Shown here piece by piece: positions 9,325 to 18,464 of a stretch of 64,000 bases of DNA (positions within the stretch are counted from its first letter, which is position 1; every line of letters starts with the position of its first letter). Under the pieces are notes generated by a model. It was not told where the DNA came from. It ran no database searches and saw only the letters and a list, made by a program, of their open reading frames with translations. The position numbers and the translations under genes are program-made. This DNA is from Paraflavitalea soli. GTDB taxonomy: Bacteria; Bacteroidota; Bacteroidia; Chitinophagales; Chitinophagaceae. The stretch is from contig NZ_CP032157.1 in NCBI RefSeq assembly GCF_003555545.1, positions 4,344,546 through 4,408,545 of the forward strand, given 5' to 3'.

Positions 9325-9361
9325 CTATTATTTGATTTCAATACGTGTACTGATCACACTT

Positions 9362-10912
9362 CTATTCAGGATAACCTGGATTCTGGGGTTTCAGATTAGG
9401 ATTGTTCCTTAATTCGCTGGTAGGAAGTGGAAAAAGCAAATGTTTCTGCTCCAGCTTGGCATTGTTATCCGCAAAAGTATGCCCCACAAAATCTTCAAAT
9501 GTATTGTTGCTCTCCTTATAGGCTTTCCTCAGGCGTACCATATCAAACCAGGTAATCCCTTCATAACACAGTTCATGCCACCGTTCTCTCCACACCGCCT
9601 GCCTGAAGCTGGCTGTTGTAAAGGTGCCCAAAGCAGGGGTAGCAAGCCCTGCCCTGTCCCTTATCTTTTTCAATGCATTCCAGGCATCAGTATTGGGAGC
9701 CGCCGCTGATTCGTTCTGCGCTTCTGCATAGGTCAGCAGCACCTGTGCAAAACGTATTTGCGGCCAGTTAAGATCACTTTGTGTGGTACCGGCCACACCT
9801 AATGTACCATTGGCAATCACGTCAAAATGCTTGAAGATATAGGGTGCTCCCAGGTTCTTTAAAGGACCATTGCCTTCGGTATAATAAGATGTGTAATAGA
9901 ATCCCTGCCGGTCAATTGTACGGCGGTCTCCTGCCTCATACGAGGCGTAGAATGCCGGCGTGGGCACAGTACTACCCACTTCTGTACCGTAAGCAGAAAC
10001 GCCTTTAAAATTGGGCAACAATACAGGCTGAATAGGATTACCCGCCACGGAAGCCAGGTATTGGATCTCGAAGATATGTTCACCCTTGTTTTCCTGTGAC
10101 AAGCTGTGCAGGTCGCCATAATTGGTAAATAAACTAAAGGCGCCATTGGTTATTACCTCATTGGCCTTGGTAGCCGCCAGGGTATAATAAGGGACCCCCT
10201 TATTCAAGGGCTGCCCGGCCATCGTAAGGTACACTTCGGCCAGTAAGGATTTAATGGCGCCTAAAGAAGCCTTCCCGGTAGCATCTGACCAGGGTAATCC
10301 TGAGGCTTCTGCTGCAGTAAGGTCTGCTACAATCTGGTCATATACTGCCTGGGTTGCTTTGCGGGGAGGAGAAAAGGTACTATCAGACGAACTGAAAATG
10401 GGCCTGGTCAACAACGGAACATCACCCCATAACCTTACTGCATAGAAATAAGCCCATGCCCTAAGGAAACGCGCTTCGCCCAATACCTTATTTTTCCTGG
10501 CATCATCCATATCGATAGCAGGTACTTTATCTAATACCAGGTTGGCCTGGGCGATAACATTGTACAGCCCATTCCACCAGTTATTGATCAGCAGGTTGTC
10601 TCCATTGTATACCATCCCGATCAGGTTATTGAGATCGGAATTCTGAGCGGTCTCTGTACGGGCCGTTCCCGTAACCGCTTCCAGCATAGAAAAGTTCTGT
10701 ACAAATATACCGGCCCCATCTCCTATAAACCGGGTACGGGCATAACCCGCAGCTATGGCAGCATCAGCATGTTCCGGCAAAGTATAATAGTTATCAGGGC
10801 TCAGGTTGGAAGGATCGCTGTTTTCTTCCAGGAATTTGTTGCACCCCGAACCAACCAACAGTACCAGGCAATAAAAAAGAACGGCTTTATATTTTATAAT
10901 TGAGTATTTCAT
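9362..10912 (-). CDS. SusD/RagB-family outer-membrane glycan-binding lipoprotein 2
   Basis: The 516-residue protein starts MKYSIIKYKAVLFY and has a lipobox LVGSGC, so Cys-24 should be lipidated. SusD features include FLRAWAYFYAVRLWGDVPL in the helical region and the C-terminal WRERWHELCYEGITWFDMVRLRKA segment, finishing NPNLKPQNPGYPE. It is encoded 29 bases after susC2 on the same strand and forms the binding half of that importer. It is clearly distinct in sequence from SusD1, so the second pair probably handles a different glycan or product. Confidence 0.95.
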   Translation of the reverse strand: MKYSIIKYKAVLFYCLVLLVGSGCNKFLEENSDPSNLSPDNYYTLPEHADAAIAAGYARTRFIGDGAGIFVQNFSMLEAVTGTARTETAQNSDLNNLIGMVYNGDNLLINNWWNGLYNVIAQANLVLDKVPAIDMDDARKNKVLGEARFLRAWAYFYAVRLWGDVPLLTRPIFSSSDSTFSPPRKATQAVYDQIVADLTAAEASGLPWSDATGKASLGAIKSLLAEVYLTMAGQPLNKGVPYYTLAATKANEVITNGAFSLFTNYGDLHSLSQENKGEHIFEIQYLASVAGNPIQPVLLPNFKGVSAYGTEVGSTVPTPAFYASYEAGDRRTIDRQGFYYTSYYTEGNGPLKNLGAPYIFKHFDVIANGTLGVAGTTQSDLNWPQIRFAQVLLTYAEAQNESAAAPNTDAWNALKKIRDRAGLATPALGTFTTASFRQAVWRERWHELCYEGITWFDMVRLRKAYKESNNTFEDFVGHTFADNNAKLEQKHLLFPLPTSELRNNPNLKPQNPGYPE

Positions 10913-10941
10913 ATGATCTAACTTTTGAATGAAGAATGTAG

Positions 10942-13900
10942 TTACAGGCTTACGTTGACACCCACTGTATAGGTAGTTGGTTTTGGATAATCAAAGAAAG
11001 TCTGTCCCTGTGCAAAAGGCTGACCATAGGTCGTTACTTCCGGATCATTACCACTGAACTTTGTAGATAGGAAGAAATTCTGTACGGAAGCATACACCCT
11101 CAGTTTAGAGAGATGCAACCGTTGAATAGCCGCGGGCGTGAAAGTATATCCCAGCAAAATATTCTTGCCCCGGATAAACGAGCCATCTTCCAGCCAACGG
11201 GTGTCTACGTTGGTAACATAACCAGCCTTACTGTTCCTGATAGCTGCTATGTCTGTATTCTGGTTATCAGGCGTCCAGGCATTCAATACAGAAGCAAAAC
11301 TGTTGGCCAGCGCCTGGCGGTCTTCTCCTGAGTGGTGAGTCATATTGAGCACATCGTTACCATATACGTACTGCAATTCAACTGTCAGCTCCAGGTTTTT
11401 GTATTTAAAAGTATTGAAGAAACTTCCCCAGCCATCTGGGTTACCATTGCCAATAATGCTTCTGTCGGCATCATTAATGGCATAGTCGCCATTTACATCG
11501 AGGTACCTGATATCACCAGGCAGAATGGGTTTACCGCCGCGATAGCTGGAATTGGAGAACTTGGCCGCTTCAGCCGCATCCTTGGTAGCCCATGTGCCGA
11601 GGCGGGTAAGGCCCCAGAATGAACCTACGGGCTCCCCTACCCTTATGATACCGGTTTGGTTGGTGAAGTTTGGATTACCCACTCCAAATATATCTGCCGG
11701 AGTAGCCAGTGCCAGTACTTTATTCTTGTTCAAAGAAATATTAAAGGCAGAACTCCAGGTAAAGTTGGGCGTACTGATGTTGACAGTCCCGATAGAAAGC
11801 TCAAGACCTTTATTTTCCATGCTACCAATATTCCGGTAAATAGACGCATAGCCGCTGGTGCGTGGTACGGGTGCATTCAACAGCATGTCCGTTGTTTTCC
11901 GATAATAGACATCGGCTTCCAGCAATATGCGGTTGCCCCACAAGCCTACTTCCAGGCCCACATCTGTTTGTGCTGTTTTTTCCCAACGGAGATCTGGATT
12001 ACCGAGACGTCCCAATCCTACACCGGCAGTCCTGGTATTGTTGATAATGGCTGCGTAGTCAGAACCGAGCAGTGATAAAGCTGAATAAGTAGGAATTTCG
12101 GAATTCCCTGTTTGACCCACACTGGCACGCAGTTTCATATTGGAGATAACTGCGCTGTTCTTCATGAAATTCTCATCAGAAACCCGCCAGGCAACCGCTG
12201 CTGAAGGGAAGAAAGCATATTTATTATTGGGTCCAAACTTAGAAGAGCCATCCACCCTTCCGGTCAGTGTAAAAAGATACTTATCGTCCAATACATAGTT
12301 GAACCTGCCGAAGTAAGAGTTGAAAGCAAACCTTGCCCTGGCAGAAGAGCCTGGCATAGGTTTACTGGAAGCCCCCAGGTTATTGGCCTCAAAATAATCG
12401 GTGGAGAAATTTTCTGCTCCTACGCCACTATTATAAATATTGGTCTCCTGCCAGGAAATACCCAGCATACCGGTGAACTGATCATTCTGGCGTACTTTCT
12501 TATTATAGGTCAGGTAGCTTTCAGAAGACCAATAAGATTCGCGGCCATTGGCTACATTGGCAGTACCGCGCTGATCGAGTGAGATGTTGGACAAGCTTCT
12601 GCCATTGTATTCCGTAACATTACGGGTTGCGATATAAGCGCCCAAAATGGTTCTCAGCTCCAGGCCTTTGGCGAGGTAGATATCTGCATACACATTTCCC
12701 AAAGTAGTTTGTGTAACCATTCCAAACTTACGCTCACTGAGAATGTGTACGGGGTTGGAACCACCTTCTGCATCCGGGTAATCGGCATTGTCGGCCCATT
12801 TACCATTGGGATATTTTACGGGCAGAAAAGGAAAGCTTTCTGTGATCATCCGTACTGAGTTCAATCCACCTGTTCCCTGATCCACTATATTTTCCTGTTG
12901 GTTGTTATAACTCAGTGTGCCACCCACCTTCAGCCAGCTTTTTATCTTACTGTCGAATACAAAGCGGCCTGAATAACGTTTCAGGTAAGAATTCAACAGC
13001 AGCCCATTGTCGTTGCGATATCCCAGGAACACACCATAGTTGTTGTCTGCATTGCCATTTGAAAATGACACCTGGTGGTTCTGCGATATTTTATGTTGGG
13101 TAGATTCTTTGAGCCAATCGGTATTGTACAATGGATTCCCATTGGCATCAAATAAAGAAGGCATGTTCTTACGTTTGATGCGGGGATCTTGTGTAGACGC
13201 ATAGTTACCGGCAGCCCAGCCTGCCGCATCATAGATCTTGATATTATCATAGGCAAGGTCTTCCACCGCTACATACTGTTTGGCATCGAGCATTTTTACC
13301 CGATGCGGGCCAATGGTAGGAACACCAAACTCAGCATCGTAGGTGATCCTGCCACCTGAAGTGCTGCCTCTTTTGGTACTTACCAGGATCACTCCATTGG
13401 CGCCCCTGGCGCCATAAATGGCTGTTGCGGAAGCGTCTTTCAATACCTCCACTTGCGCTACATCGTTTGGATTAATGTAATCAATAGCATTACTGTTCTG
13501 CGTTTGTGTGCCTACCGGGATGATTACCCCATCAATTACATACAGGGGATTGTTGGAAGAATTGATGGAGCTGAAACCGCGGATCCTTACATTGCTTTGC
13601 CCGCCTGGCCGTCCTGAGTTGGTATTGACCTGTACGCCAGGTATCCTGCCAGCCAAAGCCTGGTTGAGTGATACTGCAGGGCGTTCTGCCAACTGGCTGG
13701 CTTTTACGGAACCCACGGCACCCGTAAGGTCAGATTTACGCTGGGTACCGTACCCGATCACTACCACATCCTGCATGGCCTTGCTGCTGGCAGTTAGTGA
13801 GGCATTAACCACGTCGGAAGATCCTATGGATACTTCCAACTGGTCATATCCAACAAAGGTGAATACAAGTGCTGTTACACTCTGTGGTACCTCTATGCGG

Positions 13901-14100
13901 TAATTACCATCACTACCTGTTTGGGTAGCCATTGATGCTCCTTTGGCTTGCACGGATACTCCCTGCAAGCCAATATTATCTTTGGCATCGGCCACCTTAC
14001 CCGTAATCATTCTTGTTTGCGAAAAAGCATAGAAGGAAGAGAAGAGCAGGAACAGGAATAGGAATCCCGCCTGCATGAAGCTGGAATAAACCTTTTTCAT
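10942..14100 (-). CDS. SusC/RagA-family TonB-linked outer-membrane transporter 2
   Basis: The 1052-residue protein has a signal peptide (LFSSFYAFSQ), the carboxypeptidase-like domain (MITGKVADAKDNIGLQGVSV), a plug with VVVIGYGTQRKSDLTGAVGSV and VEVLKDASATAIYGARGANG, and a barrel ending PTTYTVGVNVSL. It is the channel of the second importer and is followed 29 bases later by its SusD partner. The plug sequence is the common SusC form, whereas SusC1 has a divergent one, so the two pairs are not a recent duplication. No glycosidase accompanies this pair inside the window. A copy of the shared 20-nt element lies about 260 bases upstream. Confidence 0.96.
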   Translation of the reverse strand: MKKVYSSFMQAGFLFLFLLFSSFYAFSQTRMITGKVADAKDNIGLQGVSVQAKGASMATQTGSDGNYRIEVPQSVTALVFTFVGYDQLEVSIGSSDVVNASLTASSKAMQDVVVIGYGTQRKSDLTGAVGSVKASQLAERPAVSLNQALAGRIPGVQVNTNSGRPGGQSNVRIRGFSSINSSNNPLYVIDGVIIPVGTQTQNSNAIDYINPNDVAQVEVLKDASATAIYGARGANGVILVSTKRGSTSGGRITYDAEFGVPTIGPHRVKMLDAKQYVAVEDLAYDNIKIYDAAGWAAGNYASTQDPRIKRKNMPSLFDANGNPLYNTDWLKESTQHKISQNHQVSFSNGNADNNYGVFLGYRNDNGLLLNSYLKRYSGRFVFDSKIKSWLKVGGTLSYNNQQENIVDQGTGGLNSVRMITESFPFLPVKYPNGKWADNADYPDAEGGSNPVHILSERKFGMVTQTTLGNVYADIYLAKGLELRTILGAYIATRNVTEYNGRSLSNISLDQRGTANVANGRESYWSSESYLTYNKKVRQNDQFTGMLGISWQETNIYNSGVGAENFSTDYFEANNLGASSKPMPGSSARARFAFNSYFGRFNYVLDDKYLFTLTGRVDGSSKFGPNNKYAFFPSAAVAWRVSDENFMKNSAVISNMKLRASVGQTGNSEIPTYSALSLLGSDYAAIINNTRTAGVGLGRLGNPDLRWEKTAQTDVGLEVGLWGNRILLEADVYYRKTTDMLLNAPVPRTSGYASIYRNIGSMENKGLELSIGTVNISTPNFTWSSAFNISLNKNKVLALATPADIFGVGNPNFTNQTGIIRVGEPVGSFWGLTRLGTWATKDAAEAAKFSNSSYRGGKPILPGDIRYLDVNGDYAINDADRSIIGNGNPDGWGSFFNTFKYKNLELTVELQYVYGNDVLNMTHHSGEDRQALANSFASVLNAWTPDNQNTDIAAIRNSKAGYVTNVDTRWLEDGSFIRGKNILLGYTFTPAAIQRLHLSKLRVYASVQNFFLSTKFSGNDPEVTTYGQPFAQGQTFFDYPKPTTYTVGVNVSL

Positions 14101-14504
14101 ATGCAGTTTAATTTGGTGAACAAGCCTACAGAACAGTACTATTTATACCTGTTGAAAAGTTTAGGGAAGTCCATTCTGTTTAATCGTTTGTAAAGCCAAT
14201 GCTAAACAACAATAGCCAGGGAGGGCAGTACTGTAATACAACCAGTAAATATTTCTACTACTCGGGCCAGGGAATGAGAGATTGATTCGTTGGGATTCAA
14301 CGATCTCAATATATGTACGGTAATAAAGTTTCGGGAGAGTGTATCCAATATTACATCACTAAACCGATTTTGCAAAATAAGTTTACGAAACCGTTCCACT
14401 TCGTTGGTATGCAAAGAGAAGGCCTAAGCAGAAAGTCTTAGATACTGCTGCAGTGGTGCACCAGGCAGGAGCAACAAGAAAAGGTTTTGGGATTAACAGG
14501 GGCA
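14101..14504. other. Upstream region of susC2, no gene seen
   Basis: About 400 bases between susC2 and the rplL terminator hold no supported gene. The only recognisable signal is the shared promoter/operator element at 14358-14377. A minus-strand frame of 70 codons exists but has no recognisable features. Confidence 0.6.
14358..14377 (-). promoter_or_regulatory. Shared promoter/operator element, copy 3 (upstream of susC2)
   Basis: The plus strand reads ACTAAACCGATTTTGCAAAA, identical to the copy at 8171-8190 and followed by TAA. The inner ATTTTGCAAAAT is a 12-bp perfect palindrome. The flanking DNA is otherwise unlike that at the other copies, which argues for a selected site. Confidence 0.58.
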
Positions 14505-14533
14505 ATAAAAAACCCCGGTCTATTGACCGGGGT
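14505..14533 (-). terminator. Intrinsic terminator after rplL
   Basis: A perfect nine-base-pair stem (ACCCCGGTC at 14512-14520, complement at 14525-14533) with loop TATT is followed on the minus strand by a run of T. It lies 25 bases past the rplL stop and ends the ribosomal protein operon, so rpoB is not cotranscribed here. Confidence 0.9.
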
Positions 14534-14557
14534 AATTATGTGAGACGGGAAATCTAA

Positions 14558-14929
14558 TTAAGCGATTTCAACCTCAGCACCTGCTTCTTTCAGCTTAGCA
14601 ACCAATGCTTCAGCATCAGCTTTGCTTACGCCTTCTTTAACGGGCTTAGGAGCACCGTCTACCAGGTCTTTAGCTTCTTTCAGACCGAGACCAGTCAGAT
14701 CTTTTACGATCTTAACTACGTTCAGTTTGTTAGCGCCACCATTTTTCAGGATAACGTTGAAAGAAGTTTTTTCTTCTGCAACAGCAGCAGCTGCAGCAGG
14801 TCCGGCAACAGCTACAGCAGCAGCTGCAGGCTCGATGCCGTATTCTTCCTTCAGGATCTTAGCTAATTCGTTTACTTCTTTTACAGTCAGGCTAACCAGC
14901 TGTTCTGCAAATGCTTTTAAGTCTGCCAT
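14558..14929 (-). CDS. rplL: 50S ribosomal protein L7/L12 (bL12)
   Basis: The 123-residue product starts [20 protein letters not shown], has the alanine/proline-rich hinge, and the conserved C-terminal domain with [24 protein letters not shown]. bL12 forms the ribosomal stalk that recruits translation GTPases. The reading frame can be extended nine codons upstream, but the conserved N-terminus fixes the start at 14929. It is the last gene of rplKAJL and is followed by a strong terminator instead of rpoB. Confidence 0.98.
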   Translation of the reverse strand: MADLKAFAEQLVSLTVKEVNELAKILKEEYGIEPAAAAVAVAGPAAAAAVAEEKTSFNVILKNGGANKLNVVKIVKDLTGLGLKEAKDLVDGAPKPVKEGVSKADAEALVAKLKEAGAEVEIA

Positions 14930-15084
14930 TTTACATTTTTTAATAACCGCCTTCATGGTTCAGGCTTCTGGCCCTCACTCCGGCGGAGGTAATTTAAATT
15001 GTCTTCACTTATACCCGAAGACTTGGGTGTTATTTTAAGCTACGGGCCGAAAGTTATAAACGCTAAGCCTGTAAGCTGTTAACC

Positions 15085-15627
15085 TTAGTTCGCTGCTCTG
15101 TCTTCCAGGGCTTTTACCAGGCTGGCCAATTTGCCGCCGGCATTCAGGCCGCTGATAACATTCTTGGCAGGAGATTGCAATAAACCGATGATCTCGCCAA
15201 TAAGATCGCTCTTGCTTTTCAGGGCAGTCAGGACCTTCAGTTGATCATCGCCTGCAAATACATCACCGTCGATAAATGCAGCCTTCAGTTCAGGCTTTAC
15301 TCCGTCTTTAGCACCTTTCACACCTTTGCGAAAATCGCTGATGATGAGGGCTGGTTCTTTAGCATTCTCGCTGAACATGATGGCAGTAACACCATGCAAG
15401 GAATCATATACACCGGAATAACGGGCTTTATCCAGGCTTTCGAGTGCTTTCTTGATGAGTGTGTTCTTAGCCACTTTCATTTCGATGTTCTTATCGAAAC
15501 AAACACGACGCAGTTTACCAATCTGCGCAACAGTCAGAGATTCTGTATTGGTAATATAGAAATTGTTGTATTGAGAGAACTTCTCCTTCAACACGTCAAT
15601 TACTTCATTTTTTTCTTGCTTGGTCAT
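15085..15627 (-). CDS. rplJ: 50S ribosomal protein L10 (uL10)
   Basis: The 180-residue product has uL10 features: N-terminal MTKQEKNEVIDVLKEKFSQY, the RNA-binding KLRRVCFDKNIEMKVAKNTL segment and the GVTAIMFSENAKEPALII core. It anchors bL12 dimers to the 23S rRNA. It lies between rplA (77 bases upstream) and rplL (155 bases downstream). The long gap before rplL is unusual for a tight operon; I see only a weak ACCC/GGGT hairpin near 15013-15028 there. Confidence 0.97.
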   Translation of the reverse strand: MTKQEKNEVIDVLKEKFSQYNNFYITNTESLTVAQIGKLRRVCFDKNIEMKVAKNTLIKKALESLDKARYSGVYDSLHGVTAIMFSENAKEPALIISDFRKGVKGAKDGVKPELKAAFIDGDVFAGDDQLKVLTALKSKSDLIGEIIGLLQSPAKNVISGLNAGGKLASLVKALEDRAAN

Positions 15628-15704
15628 AACGCAAATTTTTAGATGTTTTCGCTGTCAGCTCCTTTTCCCTTACAGGATCGTAGCCCATGAACGCGTTACA
15701 AATT

Positions 15705-16403
15705 TTAGTTCATTAAAGATTTGGTTTCTACTGGAATAGCAGGGCTCATGGTGCTGGCCATGAAAACGCTTCTCAGGTAGGTACCTTTTGCTGAAGATGG
15801 CTTAGCCTTAATGACAGCATTGATCAGCTCCAGGCTGTTCGCAGCAATCTTTTCAGGGCTGAAGCTTACCCGGCCGATTGAAGCATGGATGATACCAGCT
15901 TTATCTACCTTAAAGGCAATCTTACCACCTTTCACCTCATTAACAGCAGCTGCTACATCGTTGGTAACAGTACCTGTTTTGGGGTTAGGCATCAGGTTAC
16001 GGGGACCGAGGATCTTACCCAGTTTACCAATCTTAGGCATTACGGAAGGAGTAGCAACGATCACATCAACATCTACCCAACCACCTTCGATCTTTGTAAT
16101 GAATTCATCCAGACCTACAAAGTCAGCGCCTGCTGCTCTTGCATCTGCTTCTTTATCGGGGTTGCACAATACCAGTACACGCTTGGTTTTACCGGTGCCA
16201 TGGGGCAGGGTAACGGTACCGCGAATAGCCTGGTCAGCTTTTTTAGGATCCACGCCCAAACGGATGTGGATGTCAACAGAAGCATCAAATTTAGTAGTGT
16301 TCACATCCTTTACAATTGTAGATGCTTCTTTCAGTGAATACACTTTATTTTTATCGATCTTAGCGTCTACCGCTTTTCTTTTTTTAGCGATTCCCATTGT
16401 CAT
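15705..16403 (-). CDS. rplA: 50S ribosomal protein L1 (uL1)
   Basis: The 232-residue product shows uL1 signatures such as [36 protein letters not shown] and [20 protein letters not shown]. It binds the L1 stalk of 23S rRNA and in many bacteria represses its own operon. A start two codons later (MGIAKKRK) is equally possible. It follows rplK by 45 bases. Confidence 0.97.
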   Translation of the reverse strand: MTMGIAKKRKAVDAKIDKNKVYSLKEASTIVKDVNTTKFDASVDIHIRLGVDPKKADQAIRGTVTLPHGTGKTKRVLVLCNPDKEADARAAGADFVGLDEFITKIEGGWVDVDVIVATPSVMPKIGKLGKILGPRNLMPNPKTGTVTNDVAAAVNEVKGGKIAFKVDKAGIIHASIGRVSFSPEKIAANSLELINAVIKAKPSSAKGTYLRSVFMASTMSPAIPVETKSLMN

Positions 16404-16448
16404 TCAGTTTTAAGGAAGCCCCCGCAAAAATGCGAAGACAGTGAAGAA

Positions 16449-16892
16449 TTAATTTTCCCAGGGAGCTTTACCATCCACTGTAAGTCCCATGCTACGGGCT
16501 GTACCAGCCACCATCTTCATAGCACTTTCCAGGGTAAAACAATTCAGGTCGGGCATTTTGTCTTTGGCGATAGCCTCAACCTGGTTCCAGTTCACTTTAC
16601 CTACCTTACTGCGGTTAGGCTCTTTAGAACCACTTTGCAATTTGGCAGCTTCCAATAACTGAACAGCAGCGGGGGGAGTCTTGATGATGAATTCAAAAGA
16701 CTTGTCGGAGAAAACAGTGATCAAAACAGGAAGTACTTTTCCTATTTTGTCTTGCGTACGGGCATTGAACTGCTTACAGAATTCCATGATATTGATACCT
16801 TTGGAACCGAGAGCAGGTCCGATTGGGGGTGCCGGATTGGCCTGACCACCCTTTGCCTGTAGCTTTACGAAGCCGGTAATTTCTTTAGCCAT
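16449..16892 (-). CDS. rplK: 50S ribosomal protein L11 (uL11)
   Basis: The 147-residue product begins [20 protein letters not shown] and carries the [22 protein letters not shown] signature and the C-terminal [13 protein letters not shown]. It sits at the GTPase centre of the ribosome. In this genome a gene on the opposite strand separates it from nusG, and a textbook promoter lies at 17010-17040, so rplKAJL has its own transcription start with a leader of roughly 110 bases. Confidence 0.98.
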   Translation of the reverse strand: MAKEITGFVKLQAKGGQANPAPPIGPALGSKGINIMEFCKQFNARTQDKIGKVLPVLITVFSDKSFEFIIKTPPAAVQLLEAAKLQSGSKEPNRSKVGKVNWNQVEAIAKDKMPDLNCFTLESAMKMVAGTARSMGLTVDGKAPWEN

Positions 16893-17258
16893 TTTATATG
16901 ATTTATTGGTTCAAACGACCTTTCTTAGCCTTTTTGACTAATAGTCAGTCTCCCAAATTCCTCTACCCCGCTTGACGCGGGACCATAAAGAACTTATTAA
17001 TTGGGGACGCAAAGTTAGGGAAATTGACTGGAAAAACAAATCTTTTTCTCCTGTGCCAGACCGGTCAAAGATAACCCGGACAGGGGTTCCGGGCAATCAC
17101 ATTTTACCGTTAGGAAGTAGGAATGAGCAGTTGCCGCTGGCCTTCTCATTGGTAAAAATGTTATGATTTTTTATTTTTTGAATATTTCTACGTAGCTTTT
17201 GCATTGAATTGCAGCTTGCTGCAAGTATTTCACGAACAACTAAAAAATATATCACACT
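16893..17258. promoter_or_regulatory. Divergent control region of rplK and the histone-like gene
   Basis: This 366-base region has no gene. Minus-strand signals are the rplK promoter (17010-17040) and two small hairpins in the rplK leader: GACTA-A-TAGTC (16936-16946) and CCCGC-N5-GCGGG (16967-16981). These could be the autoregulatory L1/L11 site, which I infer only from position. On the plus strand TAGCTTTTGC at 17193-17202 is a near match to the -7 box for the histone-like gene, with no well-spaced -33 TTTG. Confidence 0.6.
17010..17040 (-). promoter_or_regulatory. rplK operon promoter (Bacteroidota type)
   Basis: On the minus strand TTTG (17037-17040) is followed after 19 bases by TAACTTTG (17010-17017), an exact match to the -33/-7 consensus TTTG-N19/20-TAnnTTTG. 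Transcription should start about 110 bases before rplK. Confidence 0.85.
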
Positions 17259-17744
17259 ATGGCCAAGGCAAAGAAAAAAACAGCTAAAAAAGCTGCTCCT
17301 AAAAAGAAAGCTGCCCCTAAGAAGGCTGCCCCCAAGAAAAAGGCAGCGCCGAAAAAGGCGGCTAAAAAAGCACTTAAGAAAGTGACCAAGAAAAAAGCAG
17401 CTCCTAAGAAAGCAGCTAAAAAAGCAGCCAAGAAAGCGGCTCCTAAAAAAGCAGCGAAGAAAGCCGCGAAGAAAGCAGCCCCTAAGAAAAAAGCGGCTAA
17501 GAAAGTAGTGAAGAAAGCGCCAGCGAAAAAGGTTCCAGCCAAAAAAGCACCAGCGAAGAAAGCACCTGCCAAGAAAAAAGCAGCTAAGAAAGCAGCTCCC
17601 AAAAAAGTAGCACCTCCTCCTCCACCTCCTGTTGAAGAAGAAGTGGTTGTAGAAGAGATCATTATAGTTGAGCCTTCTTATGATGAGCCTACACCTGACA
17701 CTGATGGACCAGCTGACGAGCCAGGCGATGATGATAACCAATAA
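17259..17744 (+). CDS. Histone H1-like lysine/alanine-rich DNA-binding protein with acidic tail
   Basis: The 161-residue protein consists of repeats of the kind KKAAPKKAAKKAAKK over residues 3-117, then a proline stretch (PPPPPP), then an acidic tail (VEEEVVVEE, ending DDDNQ). It resembles bacterial H1-like proteins such as Hc1/HctA-type and Bacteroidota KA-rich proteins that coat DNA. There is no signal peptide, so it should act on the nucleoid. The acidic tail could tune or block binding. It is transcribed against the surrounding ribosomal genes, with its own terminator, and interrupts nusG-rplK, which are normally adjacent. Codon choice inside the repeats is itself repetitive, so the gene is prone to repeat-length change. 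Confidence 0.85.
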   Translation: MAKAKKKTAKKAAPKKKAAPKKAAPKKKAAPKKAAKKALKKVTKKKAAPKKAAKKAAKKAAPKKAAKKAAKKAAPKKKAAKKVVKKAPAKKVPAKKAPAKKAPAKKKAAKKAAPKKVAPPPPPPVEEEVVVEEIIIVEPSYDEPTPDTDGPADEPGDDDNQ

Positions 17745-17766
17745 TAGGAGATCCTGATAAAATAGT

Positions 17767-17799
17767 AAGCCTTCCAGTCACTTCCGGAAGGCTTTTTTA
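17767..17799 (+). terminator. Intrinsic terminator of the histone-like gene
   Basis: A perfect nine-base-pair stem (AAGCCTTCC at 17767-17775, complement at 17786-17794) with a ten-base loop is followed by TTTTTTAT. It lies 22 bases past the stop codon. Confidence 0.9.
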
Positions 17800-17840
17800 T
17801 TGGGTAATGGCCAGCGCCATTTCCATCAATGACAGACAAT

Positions 17841-17870
17841 AAAAAAGCCACAACATATCGCTGTGGCCTT
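17841..17870 (-). terminator. Intrinsic terminator after nusG
   Basis: A six-base-pair stem (GCCACA at 17847-17852, TGTGGC at 17862-17867) is followed on the minus strand by TTTTTTATT, 24 bases past the nusG stop. It ends the tuf-secE-nusG transcript before the inserted histone-like gene. Confidence 0.82.
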
Positions 17871-17894
17871 TTATTAAATTTTATGTAGAAAATA

Positions 17895-18464
17895 TTAGCT
17901 CAATTTCTCTACCTGCATATAGTTTAGTTCCACAGGTGTAGAGCGGCCGAATATTTTTACTGTCACTTTCAATTTCTTCTTCTCGTCGTTCACTTCTTCG
18001 ATGATACCGTTGAAGTCGTTGAATGGTCCTTCAATGATCTTGATGGTCTCACCAACGATGAAAGGCTCAATCATGCTTACGCCACCCGCTTCGGCCATTT
18101 CGTCCATTTTACCCAACATCTTATTCACTTCTGCTTTACGGAGGGCGATGGGATTTTCCTTACCCAGGAAATGGATCACACTGGTTGTATTCTTAATGGC
18201 TTCACGCAGATCATCAGACAGTTTGCCTTCTATTACTTCAATCATTACGTAACCGGGGTAATAGTTCCTCTCCCGCATTACTTTTTTACCATTCTGAACT
18301 TTATAGACTTTCTCTACCGGCAGGAAAACCTGTTTTACCACCTCTCCCCATCCGCCACGGGAAATCTCCTTATCCAGGTACTCCTTCACCTTGCGCTCTT
18401 TTCCGCTGACCACCCGGAGCACATACCATTTGGTTTCCTGTTGTTGAATAGTTTGATTTTCCAT
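17895..18464 (-). CDS. nusG: Transcription termination/antitermination factor NusG
   Basis: The 189-residue protein has the NGN domain (KWYVLRVVSGKERKVKEYLD, YYPGYVMIEV) and a C-terminal KOW motif (VGETIKIIEGPFNDFNGIIEEV). It binds RNA polymerase and affects elongation, Rho termination and ribosome coupling. Its ATG overlaps the secE stop codon in a TAATG arrangement, which implies coupled translation. A terminator follows directly, so the usual read-through to rplK is absent. Confidence 0.97.
   Translation of the reverse strand: MENQTIQQQETKWYVLRVVSGKERKVKEYLDKEISRGGWGEVVKQVFLPVEKVYKVQNGKKVMRERNYYPGYVMIEVIEGKLSDDLREAIKNTTSVIHFLGKENPIALRKAEVNKMLGKMDEMAEAGGVSMIEPFIVGETIKIIEGPFNDFNGIIEEVNDEKKKLKVTVKIFGRSTPVELNYMQVEKLS

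Noticed and set aside
14202-14414. 70-codon minus-strand frame upstream of susC2
   Set aside because: No signal peptide, domain or coding character, and it spans the shared regulatory element.
17097-17741. Two long minus-strand frames opposite the histone-like gene (Phe/Ala- and Cys/Phe/Arg-rich)
   Set aside because: They are antisense readings of the AAG/GCT repeats; the low-complexity composition follows from the lysine/alanine codons of the plus-strand gene.
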